A stretch of 64,000 nt of DNA. It comes from Tanypteryx hageni (lineage: Eukaryota > Arthropoda > Insecta > Odonata > Petaluridae). The notes beneath the pieces are model-generated. The model did no database searches. It was not told the DNA's origin and saw only the letters and a list, made by a program, of their open reading frames with translations. Location: contig CM054120.1 of assembly GCA_028673005.1 (NCBI GenBank), forward strand, positions 75,069,533 to 75,133,532, given 5' to 3'. How positions within the stretch are numbered: the first letter of the stretch is position 1; every line of letters begins with the position of its first letter. The translations under genes were made by a program, and so were the position numbers. Positions 33,560 through 45,129 of this stretch are shown here, piece after piece.

Positions 33560-34190
33560 TCTCTCTCTCTTTATATTATTATGTATTGTTTTATATCATA
33601 AGTGTTATTTTATATCATTTCCTTCTTTCTTATGTTATGCATGATCCAACAACAATCTCCATATTCATTGTATATATTAAAAGTATATTTCATCTTATTC
33701 TGTCTAATTATTGTATTATATTTCTTGTTTTGCATTACGTTATTGCCTATATATGTATTTTTTATGACCGTATACAACGATGCTGTATATACGAACACTT
33801 ACTGTACATACTCCTTTCTATCTAATGTTGTATTATTATATTATCATATGTACACTATCTAGGGTTTTCGCAGGTTTTTCACACCCCCCTTCTCAGTGGA
33901 TGTTTTCCTGCGTGGGTTTTACTAGGGAGGACATGCCTGTTTTACCTAGGTTTTCCCCACAATCTCTAATCTGTCTCCAATTTTATATTTTTTTTTTACT
34001 CTGTATGATTTAGGTAAATATTGTTTATGTAATGAATATTGTAATATCTAAATTTACCATTTCTTATATTTATTATATTGACGGAGGGTTAAATGTAAGA
34101 ATGGACCTTATGGTCTAAATTTCGCCCGAATAAAGACGATTATCTATCTATCTATCTATCTATCTCTCTCTCTCCTTTTTCCACTCTCTC
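33560..34190 (+). mobile_element. Probable non-LTR retrotransposon 3' end with (ATCT)n tail
   Basis: The text ATGGACCTTATGGTCTAAAT, TTCGCCCGAATAAAGACG ends in a run of ATCT units (34142-34165) that passes into CT repeats. Such a 3' end with a short tandem tail is characteristic of several arthropod LINE families. No reverse transcriptase is present, and the left limit is a guess. Confidence 0.4.
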
Positions 34191-34237
34191 CCTCTCCATC
34201 TCCCTCTCTTTTTCACTCCCTCTCTCTCCCTCTAGCC

Positions 34238-34460
34238 CAGTGTTTCTCAGGAGGCCGCAAAATTATTTTGGAGGCAAGGTGAAATGTCGAAAAATAAAGT
34301 TTTCACGAATAATAAAATTTTATCGGGGAATTTTAGGAAATACGATGTGATAAAAGTTATAAATAGTTACACAAGGTGTAGAAATTTGCAATAAAGTTTC
34401 TTATTTTTACTATTTACAATTCAAAGGGGGCCGCGACGATTGAAAGTTTGAGAACCACCG
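34238..34460. mobile_element. Non-autonomous hAT element (223 bp)
   Basis: CAGTGTTTCTCAGGAGGCCGC at the left and, inverted, GGCCGCGACG...TTTGAGAACCACCG at the right. Flanks CTCTAGCC and CTCCAACG agree at 5 of 8 positions. Confidence 0.78.
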
Positions 34461-34464
34461 CTCC

Positions 34465-34880
34465 AACGTATCTTACCTCTCCCCATCTCTACCAACGTTA
34501 CCGTATAATACTCCTTACGCCTAGCATTCGTTTCATAGAGGTATGGTTTCTGAGGGAGAAATCCATAAATTATAGAGATATGAGAAAAAAACGTGAGATA
34601 ATTATATCTTTGGTGGGCGATCAAAAGTGCACAAACCATATTGATTTCGGTATTTAATTGTGATGACTTTCGTTGAGAGAATTCACCTATCTCGAACGCT
34701 ATAAAGAATAAAAATCAGTTTCATTCACTTCTTAAGGTATGGAGACATGTAAACAGGCTTTAAGTATTTTTTTTGTTCCGATTTTTTTAAAATTTCGAGC
34801 TATCCTGAAAAATGTGAGTCTTTGATTTTGACTTTTACCGCCCATCAATTATATATGATATACTATTATATATCACATAT
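34465..34880. other. No gene recognised
   Basis: Ordinary AT-rich sequence. The segment from 34845 becomes TA-rich just before the next element. Confidence 0.45.
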
Positions 34881-34885
34881 ATATA

Positions 34886-35643
34886 CAGGGTGTTCCAAAA
34901 TTATGCCGAGAAAATGATATTGGTTGTAGGGCGCCATGCCCGATGTGCGAAACACCCGGTCCATGTGTCCGGAGCAGTTTCCTGTTCGAACTGCGTGGTG
35001 AGAAATCTCGTACCTAAGCGCCCGTTGTTAAGGCACTCTTTGCGCTTTACACGTCACCTGTGATGCGCTGCCTCGGTGCACGGTCAAATGTTTTGCTCAC
35101 TCTGTTTATTTAGTATTGCTTGCAGGCACGAGTGTACGGATTGCGAATGGTGCATTCGGTGGCACTTATGTTTGCCAAGTTAGAAGAAAAAAGAAACTGA
35201 AACTTCGGAACGTAACAGCATGTTTAATTATTTGAAAATTACAGTACTGAGTACGGGACAAGATTCATTAAAAGAAGTGCTCGAACTGGCGGCCCCCAAC
35301 CTGCAAACATAACATGCATCTTCCGAACAATGCTTGCCTCGCTCGTTCGAAAATTCCCGCCGCCTTGCGGATTGAATCACAAGCAGCCTGGATGCGAAAG
35401 AAAAGGTCCAACTCTTGACTGAGTGCATTTTCATACACGAGGCTCTTGATGTGACCCCAAACAAAAAAATCCAGAGGATTGAGATACGGGGAGCGAGCTG
35501 CCTAATGGACGGTTTGCCTTAACACCGGGCGCTTAGGTACGAGATTTCTCACCTCGTATCTCGAACAGGGACCGGGTGTTTCGCACATCGGGCATGCTGC
35601 CCTACAACCCGCCATTTTGTCGTTATAATTTAAGAACACCCTG
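34886..35643 (-). mobile_element. Deleted DDE_3-type TIR transposon (758 bp, TA target)
   Basis: Both ends begin CAGGGTGTTC and are flanked by TA. The inverted repeats extend about 130-150 bp, sharing TTGTAGGGC, CATGCCCGATGTGCGAAAC, ACCCGGTCC and TGAGAAATCTCGTACCTAAG. The interior keeps only the 3' part of the transposase gene on the minus strand (see 35268-35501). The copy is therefore an internal-deletion derivative rather than an unrelated MITE. Confidence 0.88.
35268..35501 (-). pseudogene. Transposase C-terminal fragment (DDE_3 family)
   Basis: The minus-strand frame reads AARSPYLNPLDFFVWGHIKS, LVYENALSQELDLFFRIQ, AACDSIRKAAGIFERARQAL and GRCMLCLQVGGRQFEHFF, then TAA at 35270-35268. That is the complete C-terminal end of the transposase family also seen at 9687-10103, beginning at its third catalytic region (SPDLNPLDFF, with Y replacing the D of SPD here). 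All upstream domains are deleted. The fragment itself has no internal stop, so the element has been protected from decay or is fairly young. Confidence 0.85.
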
Positions 35644-35649
35644 TATGTG

Positions 35650-35655
<6 letters not shown>

Positions 35656-35697
<42 letters not shown>

Positions 35698-35834
35698 CTA
35701 AAGGAAAAGAAAAGGTAGTGATGAGGGTGGCAACAAGGTGTTGAGGGAAGCCCAGCGGACACTCACCAAGTTGAGGACCAAGCTGGCAGGCTGCTGGGGG
35801 CGTCGAAGAGACACGTAAAACACACGAACACAAA

Positions 35835-35894
<60 letters not shown>
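35656..35894. mobile_element. (TA)n-bounded Penelope-like repeat copy E
   Basis: TA runs at 35656-35694 and 35838-35894 enclose GGAAAAGAAAAGGTAG, GGCAACAAGGTGTTGAGG, GCGGACACTCACC and GTCGAAGAGACACGTAAAA, the same order as copy A. The copy ends before the hammerhead-like segment. Confidence 0.7.
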
Positions 35895-35895
<1 letters not shown>

Positions 35896-35897
<2 letters not shown>

Positions 35898-38535
35898 TAG
35901 TAGAAGGTGCTTGCATACTGCAAGCATTTAATCGCACCTTGAAAAAAACATAAATTTTCAGAGAGATATTTCATCATGAGGGATATTTCTTTAATTCTAA
36001 AGATTTCTCCTGTGGAACGGTTTTCGTTTTTTCATTGCGGAAAAATAATGGAGTAAAAAAATCACACATTTTTGTAATTTTAAGAATATTATACTTTTCC
36101 CACATTGGGTTAATAATGCCACACATTTCTGCCAAATTTTAAAATTGTAGCACAATTAGAAGTGAATTAACATTTATCTAATTTTTTAAATTAAATAATT
36201 TCTATCGGCCGCAATAACAATTTCATGGATACATTAAAATGTTTATTCGTTTATATAGGCTAAACTCTAAATAACTTTAAAATTTCAGCTCTCTAACTCG
36301 GCCCGTAGTATCTAAACATTTACCTATTTGATTAAACTTTATGAATTTTTAACTGCCAAAAAAATTGAAATATTAAAATTTGTATAATCCCAATTTCGTT
36401 TTTTTACATATCCTACCTATAAAAAAAATTTCAGCTCCGTAGCACATTTGAAAATACATCAACCTTGAAAATTTGTTTAAACAATTGCGAATTTTTAACG
36501 TCCGCATTGTTGCACTTTTTCAAGATTTTCGTTTTTGCTAGTCGGTTTAGCGCAAAATCCCACCTAAGAAAAAAATTTCGAATCTCCAGCTTATCTGGAA
36601 GTGCCTAAATATTAGTATCCTCCTATATGTTATATATATGTTATATCGACGTTTCTTACAGAGGAGGATATAACATACTAGTAGAAGGTGCTTGCATACT
36701 GCAAGCATTTAATCGCACCTTGAAAAAAACATAAATTTTCAGAGAGATATTTCATCATGAGGGATATTTCCTTAATTCTAAAGATTTCTCCTCTGGACGG
36801 GTTTTTGTTTTTTCATTATGGAAAAATAATGGAGTAAAACAATCACTAATTTTTGCAATTTTCGAAATATTATACTTTTTCCACATTGAGTTAATAGCGC
36901 CACACATTTCTGCCAAATTTTAAATTTAAAGTACAATTAAAAGTGAAATAACATTTATCTAATTGTTTAAATTTAAATAATTTATAACGGCCAAAATAAC
37001 CATTTTTTGGATAAATTGAAATGTTTAATCGTTTACATAGATTAACTTCTAAATAATTTAAGACTTTCAGCTCCCTAACTTGCGGCGTAGTGTCTAAGCA
37101 TCTACCTATTTGTTTAAACTTTAAGAATTTTTAACTGCCAAACAAATTAAAATATCAAAATTTCAATAATCCCTGTTGTTGCATTTTTTCAAGATTTTCG
37201 TTTTTTCTAGTCGGTCACCTGAAAGTGCCTAAACATAAGTATCCTCCTCCTCTGTAAGAAACGTCGATATATAATGATAACATATAGGAGGATACTAATG
37301 TCCAGCCCAAACTACAAGAGCTAGAGAGCTGATAGTTTCAGTTTTTGTAGATATGATGAAAAAACCTACAGATAAAATGAGAAAACTCACCTAAGTGACA
37401 TGAGTTCGACTCCAGAAATTCCGAAATTTGCGTTTTTTTCCCATAAGGAAAGCATTGCGCAATTTTTGTAAATTAATTTTGGGCACTTTCCTGTAAGCTA
37501 GAAAAATGAAATTTTCGGCGTTTCTAGATGTTTGCAATATCTGTTAGGAATTATTGTTACTTTTGCTTACTGTGTCCTGGGTTCGACTCCAGATACCCCG
37601 GAATATCTCCCATAAGTTAGCATGGGAAAAAGTTATCCCAGTGTGTAGACCAATCTATAAAGTTTAGGAAGCTGAAATTTTGCAGAATTATTGAATTTTT
37701 TTCATAAAAACTATAAAAATCAAATATTTTTAAATTGTTAATTTTTAGGGGTTTTTTTAACCCCATTTGGACATTAAAGTATAATAATTTTTATCTTGAA
37801 AACTATATGCTGTAGGTTCGAGTTTTTGAAATAATTTTGTAGAAAATTATGCATAGAAAAAAATGAAATTTGAAAAAGTTAAAAAATTCGACCGCTAAAA
37901 ATTCGCAATTGTTTAAACAAATTTTCAAGGTTTATGTATTTCCGAATGCGCTACGGAGCTGAAATTTTTTTTAGAGGTAGGATTTGTAAAATAACGAAAT
38001 AAGGATTATAGAAATTTTGATATTTTTATTTGTTTGGTAGTTAAAAATTCTTAAAGTTTAAACAAATAGGTAAATGTTTAGACACTACGCGGCAAGTTAG
38101 GGAGCTGAAATTTTTAAAATATTTAGAATTTAGCCTATATAAACGAATATAAATTTCAATGTATCCATGAATTTGTTATTGCGGCCGTTAAAAATTATTT
38201 AAATTTAAACAATTACAAAAATGTTATTTCACTTCTAATTGTGTTATAAATTTAAATTTGGCAAAAATGTGTGGCATTATTAACCCAATGTGGGAAAAGT
38301 ATAATATTCCTAAAATTGTAAAAATTAGTGATTGTTTAACTCCATTATTATTCCATAATGAAAAAACGAAAACCGGTCCCGAGGAGAAATCTTAAGAAAT
38401 AAAGAAATATTTGTAATGATGAAATATCTCTCTGAAAAATTAATGTTTTTTCAAGGTGAGATGAAAAGCTTGCAGTATGCAAGCGCCTTCTACTAGTATG
38501 TTATATCCTCCTCTGTAAAAAACGTCTATATATAA

Positions 38536-38545
<10 letters not shown>
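35896..38545. mobile_element. Large foldback element with three long arms
   Basis: A segment starting ACTAGTAGAAGGTGCTTGCA occurs at 35896 and again, in direct orientation, at 36677. It is present as a reverse complement ending at about 38497. The arms share about 600 bp or more (for example CAGAGAGATATTTCATCAT, GGTTAATAATGCCACACAT, TTTGTTTAAACAATTGCGAA). The bordering motif TCCTCCTCTGTAAGAAACG with TATATAATGATA occurs at 37245-37275 and 38507-38540, and inverted at 36640-36675, so it is probably the real terminus. The centre (37280-37890) includes two related GTTCGACTCCAG segments. No protein is encoded. The whole sits between (TA)n/Penelope-like units. Confidence 0.8.
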
Positions 38546-38585
<40 letters not shown>

Positions 38586-38680
38586 TTACGGAAATGGAAA
38601 GGTAAATGGGATAAATGGATGGCAACAAGTTGTTGGGATAAGGAAGCCCAGTGAGCACTCACCAATAAGATGACAATAAG
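38537..38680. mobile_element. (TA)n plus Penelope-like repeat copy F
   Basis: The TA run (38537-38583) is followed by GCTTACGGAAATGGAAAGG, GGATGGCAACAAGTTGTTGG and CAGTGAGCACTCACC, after which the similarity stops near 38675. It is truncated before the hammerhead-like part. Confidence 0.7.
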
Positions 38681-38689
38681 ATATATCCG

Positions 38690-41300
38690 TTTAATAACCG
38701 TAAAAAATAATGCATCATTTATAAATAATGATTGTAATCAAAATTTTTATTTCCTTGAATTCAAAACCAGGAAGTGGATACGTGTAACTATTCCAAATCC
38801 TCCATCGTTTAGGCGCATTTTTCCCGGTTGAGGCACTAAAAAGTTTTGAACACGTGTAAGCGCCACTCGAACCCGAGCAGTATTTTCTATGAATATTACG
38901 TTCTCGTTGCCGCCATCATTATCCCCTATCTAAAGGATGATATTTAATCTCTTGAGAAGTAAAATCACCTGATGATGCTGTTTTTCTCGTATTTAAACTC
39001 TTTGAATTATATTCGTGGAAAAAAAATAATTATCGGGTAATTTCCGTAGTTTCAGTTACTTGTTAAACAAATACAGCTGAACCTCCCTAACTTGAACTTA
39101 AAGGAAAACAGAGTAAGATCAAGTGACGGAAACTTTGAGAAATTTTCGTATATATCGCCTTTCTTAGTAGAGGGGTGGAGAACGTGTCTGGCTCCCAACG
39201 CTAGGGTCACGGTTGTAGGGCATGGTTTTACGTGTTCGTCTTTGTTAACGTTATTACGCTCATTTTAAAACTGCCGTTAATGGCTGTTTATGAACTAGTA
39301 TAAAATAAATAAAATAAATAAAATATCAGTAAGAAGGGGAAAATATTCTATTTGACGCATTAAAACATTGAATCGAAGACGTTCGAGTTATCGAGGATCA
39401 ACCTATAATTTAACAATGAAAAATATAGGCGTGGTAACGAAACGAACATATATTTCGCTTTAAGCAAGATTTCGTCTTATCACTTTTTCTCTTTAGTGAT
39501 ATCTACTGTATATATACAAACACAAACTTTTACCCTACCGTGTGAGGGGGAACACAAAATAAATCGTGCGAATTTATTTAGCGAATCATTAAACGTTACC
39601 TCTTTTAAGTATGCTTCTTTTAAAAAATCCATAGTGGTATTATTTCAAGATAAATGCAGCCATTTTTCCCATGCGCGCGTTTTTTTTACAATACGTGGAT
39701 ATAATCCTCAATAAATGAGATATAATCCGATTATACACTTTGCCATTACTAATTGGGAGAGCTTTGGAAGTGGAGAGTATTTCCATAGAACATGACAATC
39801 GATCGTTCCTGGAGCCGTGTATTTAATTGATACACCGTATCCAGAGTAATATAATACACGTCTTGGTAAATATTAATCATATATAAAATTCTTATGCCTC
39901 ACGTCCCCACAATAAATTTGCGAGGCTTCAATGGACAAATGAGATGCTCACATTCTTTTGTTAGTCACTACGATTTGGTGACTGATTCCAGGCAGTAAAC
40001 GAAAAAAATTGCTAAAAATAACTACTCAGATACAATTATTGAAAAGTTTTATTTTCGGCTAGAATAAAATATAGAAAATCATTGGCCTCCTCAACTCATT
40101 ATTGTCACTGTTATTTCATGAAAATAGGATTAGCATAAAAATGCCTCTGAACGTCCAGTAGATCTCATAATTGAAGTACTTTAATTTATTTATTTTTAAA
40201 CATTCATTAACCTTGCAACTGGCAATCTACCCAAAAACGATAATTTTCCTGGTATTCTCAAGTCTTGACTTGACAGACATAAGACGGAAGGCCCACAACA
40301 TTTGCGAGGGCTAAGTTCCTGGAAATCATTGCGAATTTCCAAACCTAAAGCATATGTGAAAAAATGGTGGATCACTCCCGCGAAGGCCCATGTGAAGGTT
40401 CATGGCTTATAAGAATAAGCGTACAACAATCGCAGCTCGCATTTTCGTAATGAAGAATAAATATGATCAGAGAATAATCAAATAGGATATTTACGAAGAT
40501 TGATAAATTACAAGAGAATAATTACGTGGAAACGCGTAAATTTATCTGATAATGTACAAATTGATTCTTACAATTCAAAACTCAGATACTTATCCAATAC
40601 TTCGAAATACGTAAAAAAAGAAGAGTCTCTGAGCAAAAACTACATAAATATGACAAAAGCCCTCCCTATGACCATACAAATAAGTATACTTGTAGGTGAT
40701 AGATGAACTAATATTTCATACAATTTTATCTGTGTAGAAACAAAAAGGTATTGAAGAAAACGCAAAGAAATAAAATTCTCCATAACAATACAATCGCTTT
40801 CACGCATGAAGCGAGAATAAGAACACGTACACATGAATATCTTGATAAAATAAAACAGCTCAAATGCTAGTTCTCCAGCTTTAGAAAATTTAATGATGCA
40901 AAGTCAACCATAGTCCACTTTTTAACTTTTCATTGAGTATTCATCTATGAAATTGTAAATCCTGCCTAAATGTCGTAAGAACAAAATTCTTAAATTGCAA
41001 TTTATTTTTAACAGACCGTTTCATCGCGCTAAAACTGTGCGATTGAATTAAATAAAATTTTAATAACTCTAACGAATGTATCCGTTGGTTAGGTATGGTT
41101 CCTTTAAGGCCCGGTGAGCGGATTTCCAGACAAGTGAAGCACACCAAGGTGGTACCCATTGTCAATTTCGGCCAAGCTCCATTAAAGCGAAATGAATAAA
41201 ATCAAACTATCCTATGATTAAAATAAAAGTACGATTTTACCAAGAAACAGTTGAAGTATTCGTCAATGAATCGCCAACAATGGTGCAGCTTGAGATTTTT
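38690..41300. other. No gene recognised
   Basis: An AAATAAATA microsatellite lies at 39300-39325. Several 60-75-codon open frames occur but none has recognisable content or splice context. Confidence 0.4.
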
Positions 41301-41312
41301 AATAATCTATAC

Positions 41313-41560
41313 CAGGCATTTCACACTCAAAGAGGCATCAGGGCCGCATTATAGTAATGGATGATATGGAAGGGCCGCATAAGTATTGTAGCTGTAATCC
41401 TTATTTTTTCCACCTCAATAATCAAGGATAAATCTTGTCTTCTTCTCACAAAAATAAAGTATTTATATTAAGTCTCGGACGATTTAGTTGAGGCAAAATT
41501 GTGCACAAATGCACAAAAAGAGCCACATGAGGCCCGCGAGCCGCCAGTTTGCCATTCCTG
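41313..41560. mobile_element. Non-autonomous hAT element (248 bp)
   Basis: CAGGCATTTCACACTCAAAG at the left and, inverted, GCCAGTTTGCCATTCCTG at the right, with GGGCCGCAT and GAGGCCCGCGAGCCGC subterminal blocks. Flanks ATCTATAC and ATCGATAC form a 7/8 target-site duplication. Confidence 0.88.
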
Positions 41561-41569
41561 ATCGATACC

Positions 41570-44475
41570 AACGCCATTAGTTTTATCGGCGTATAACATT
41601 TAATTTCGCGAAATGAAAGAAGATAGGATGTGACGCTGAAACGATCTTTTTTAGGAGAGACAAGTTTAGATGAAAGCAGAGAAGGAAAATACGTCACGAG
41701 GGATTTTAATTAACTTCTAAGCTCCGATCCGAAGGAATATTTTCCGCTCGTAATAAAATTAAATTTGGATATACAGGTTTTAGACTTTGTCAAAAAATTT
41801 CACTACTGTCTATTGCGAGCCTTATAAGATTTGACATACTTTAGCATTATCTACCATGCCAAGAATGGGTTTAAATTCTGGAGTGTAAATCTGCGTAAAA
41901 TATCACCAATTATCACCTAATCCTTACTCTTTCTAAATTCAGGACAGCAATTTTTCCGGCGCGGCCATTAAAATGTCTTTAAAAGCTTCTTTTAAAATTT
42001 ATTAGTAGAGTAAATGTTTAAAAAAATAAGTAACCCACACAGTTTCATCTCCCCGTCTCTGCATCTAAAGCCTGTAGTTTACTCATTAAAGACACACATG
42101 AATTAAAGGACATCATTAAAATGATGTACTGCTGCAGAAAATTGGCAAAATTTGCTATTTCGACTGAAATATCAGTAAAAAATAATTAATACTGCAGCTA
42201 TAGACAGACAGAGTTAATTATATGGATAAAACGTGACGAATATGGACACGCTTTACTTCAGATAATCTCATTCGAGCAAAGAATTTGTTAATCCATCACT
42301 CAAGAAAGATTTTGTCTTTTTCTTATGTCTTAGTAAAAACTATTCTTGAATTTCGTGGCGCTCAAAGTTAAGGTACTTTTGAACCTTGAAAAAAAAATTA
42401 CTGGGCCAATTAAATATATGTAACTTTTATTATAACAGCCTGTGACGTATCCCTCCCATAAGCCAGTTTTTTAAATTCTGGTTAAGTTTCCGTTCCATTA
42501 TTAGATTTTTCGTTTATTTAACACAGCAATCAGTAAAAAGTTATTTCTAATGTTCACTACTCGAATCATACGTGCGTCAATGTTATCTGAGCAGATTAGA
42601 CGTACGTTCGTATACACGCGGTGTGGGTGGAGAGGACGACTCCGTAAACGAAGAACAATTGACCGTAGCAACGCGTACATCATATATCTCTCTATCTTTC
42701 ACGTTTAATTTTTTCAGTCTTTATGGACGTCCCTAATTTTTAACTTTTTTGAAATTGAATTATGAATTTTTAACCTCCCTTTTACTAATTTCTAGATATG
42801 ACACTGATAACAACCTAACAAGATGTTGACGACATGGCATAATACCCGTAATGCGACGAGGATTAAATTTAAACTCGGGCTACTTTTTGAAATGAGTTAC
42901 TCTCCAAATTTTTAATTATGCAGGAAAGCTTTCGCGGAGGCGAGTAAAAAATGATGCAATACGTAATCGTTGAAATGCGGAATGGGATAAATACGGCGAT
43001 AACAGGGCGGCGAAAACTTGATGTCGTCGACGCGGCAACTATTATGCAGCGCCTACAACTGCATACGAATCGATAAAATTAAGTGCGATAAATTTCCTGC
43101 CGCAAAGTTTTATAAGGTCAGAAAATTCAAACACCTGGGTTAAAAATCTGTGTATAATTACGCACTCCCCTTTTATTAAACGTCTACTCGCAAGAGAGAG
43201 AAAAATCAATAACTTTGATAAATTACTAGGTGCCGACAAAACTGAAAAATCGACCGGATAATTATTTCGTGAAATCTCCTTAAGCGAAGCCGGTGTGAAT
43301 CAAAAATGTTAAGGTAGTTTTAAGCTCGGATTCATGCCGAACCTATGCATGCGGCTGTCCGGGAAGAAAAACACTGATCGGATCAGTTCGCAGTGAACCC
43401 AACGTGCTGCACGCATTGCGTTCGGTAGAGTTGGAGCGGATTTTGACGCTCATCACCTCCGTCATTTAATAGACAGATAGTAAATCAAATTAACCTTGCA
43501 TTCTCGCTAGGGCGCTTGCATTCACGCGCTGCCGAACTAGGATTCCGTGTTTTGCGTGTGAGAGAACTTCTATAGAATAGCCGTCAAAATTGATTCAGCA
43601 CGATTATTTACCGTCCGGTATATTAGCGCGGGTTACAGGCGCAGCGCCTCTTGAGGTCACGCGGACGAACTAAAAAAAAGTCCATCCCTTCCGCGTTATT
43701 ATAAAAAAAATGAGCTAAAGCCTCCTGTTGGCTCTTAGCTTCCCAACTCGCATCACTTAAAATCCAACTCAGCAATTCTATCAACGACTCCAGAAAAGTT
43801 AAATTAATTTCTTCTCTATCATGATCGACTTGAACTTTTTCATTCAAATGTTACCTACGTCATCGCGCCTCCAACTAAGGCCAAATCGCGTTTTTTTAAT
43901 GACAAATCAACTTTCTGAAGCGTCTAAAAAAACGACTGCTCGGGGCGTACCTTTTAATAAAACGCCGTAATATATTACTGGAACCTGACCTTAGAGTTAC
44001 TCTGTCAGCTTTTTTGACGGATGAACGATCGCGTTTTCCTCCGTCGCCACGGATTAGCTTGAGCGAGGTAAGGCAAGCCTCCTAGAGTCGTTGGGAGACG
44101 ATTCAATTGCCGCAACAAAACGATAAAGAAGTGCACGAAGGCGGTTAATGGAGGTAAAAGATGGCTTCGAGGAAGGTGGAAGGTGGAGGGTGGAAGGGGT
44201 TTGGAGTCACGGATGGGAGAAGTGATCGTGCGAGGTGTTGAGGGTGGATGGGGTGATTGGGTAAGGGTCAGTGGGAGGGAGGGGTTAACAGGTGGAGACC
44301 GTGACGGAATGAGACGAAAAAAAGATGGGAAAGAAGGCGAGGAAGGGTTTAAAAGGTAGCTCAAGGGGATTTCATTGCGGGAAAATGGGGAGGGACGAAT
44401 GTTCAGGAAGGGGAAATGTTTAGGTGAAGAATAGAAAATAGAATAGCGACGGAAGGGAGTGTGAGGAAAGGAGCT
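41570..44475. other. No recognised gene; small acidic open frame at 43623-43847
   Basis: The minus-strand frame 43847-43623 begins at ATG and runs 74 codons (starting MNEKVQVDHDREEINL), acidic first and basic at the end. I recognise no domain and see no splice context. The 44140-44340 stretch is purine-rich (GGTGGAAGGTGGAGGG) and opens spurious frames. Confidence 0.35.
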
Positions 44476-44480
44476 TAGGC

Positions 44481-44600
44481 AGAGCCGGCTTGGAAAATTG
44501 CGGGTCCCGGCGGAAATTGTGCGAGAGGGGCTTCATACGATTCAAAATTTTAGAGTAATAAATTTCAATAAATAACTCGACCTTTGTGTTGGATATTTTT
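44481..44600 (+). mobile_element. hAT-like terminal fragment
   Basis: CAGAGCCGGCTTGG followed by AAAATTGCGGGTCCCGG is typical of one hAT end and resembles the CAGAGCCGCGCC end at 47516. No partner end was located, so I call it truncated. Confidence 0.4.
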
Positions 44601-44639
44601 TCTATTTTACTTTAAATGCATGTGTTACCCATAAAAACC

Positions 44640-45125
44640 GAAATTTGGATTAATATCCGCATTAACCGGATAATGTCGACATTAGCCGCATGGGTGCGGC
44701 TGGTGTCAAACGACATGGGTACTGTTATTTAATTTTATCACGTAATTAAAATGTCGTAATCGAAATACGCCGTGTAATTATTACGTATTTTATACTTGAA
44801 TTAATAGCAATTATGGCTCTTTCATGTGGCCGAAACGAGCGGATAAGGACCGAAGTCATAGGAATAAAATGTATTTCCCTGACATTATCTGGATAATCTT
44901 ACGCTAGGCACACGGGTGCTGCTAATGACAAATGATATGCAGGGTCACAAAGATGAAATTTAACTCCATTAAAGGGCTATAACGTTTATTACTTCAAACA
45001 AAAAATACGTAACAATTGTAATCGCATGGCGTATTTAGATTACGAATCTTTAATCATGACGTGAGCCGCACACGCGCGGCTAATGTCAAGATTATCCGGC
45101 CAATGTCGACATCATCCACTTCTCG
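44640..45125. mobile_element. Non-autonomous element with about 130-bp inverted repeats
   Basis: The left arm has GGATAATGTCGACATTAGCC, GCATGGGTGCGGCT, AAATACGCCGTG and TTACGTATTTT. The reverse complement of the right arm has GGATGATGTCGACATTGGCC, GCCGCGCGTGTGCGGCT, AAATACGCCATG and TTACGTATTTT. Each arm carries its own small AGCCGC/GCGGCT hairpin. The middle (44890-44930) repeats a weaker version of the same block. Superfamily is uncertain, and no clear target duplication was found. Confidence 0.65.
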
Positions 45126-45129
45126 GTCT

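Noticed and set aside
37400..37600. GTTCGACTCC motifs as tRNA genes
   Set aside because: They resemble B boxes but have no A box or pairing stems; they are duplicated segments inside the foldback element.
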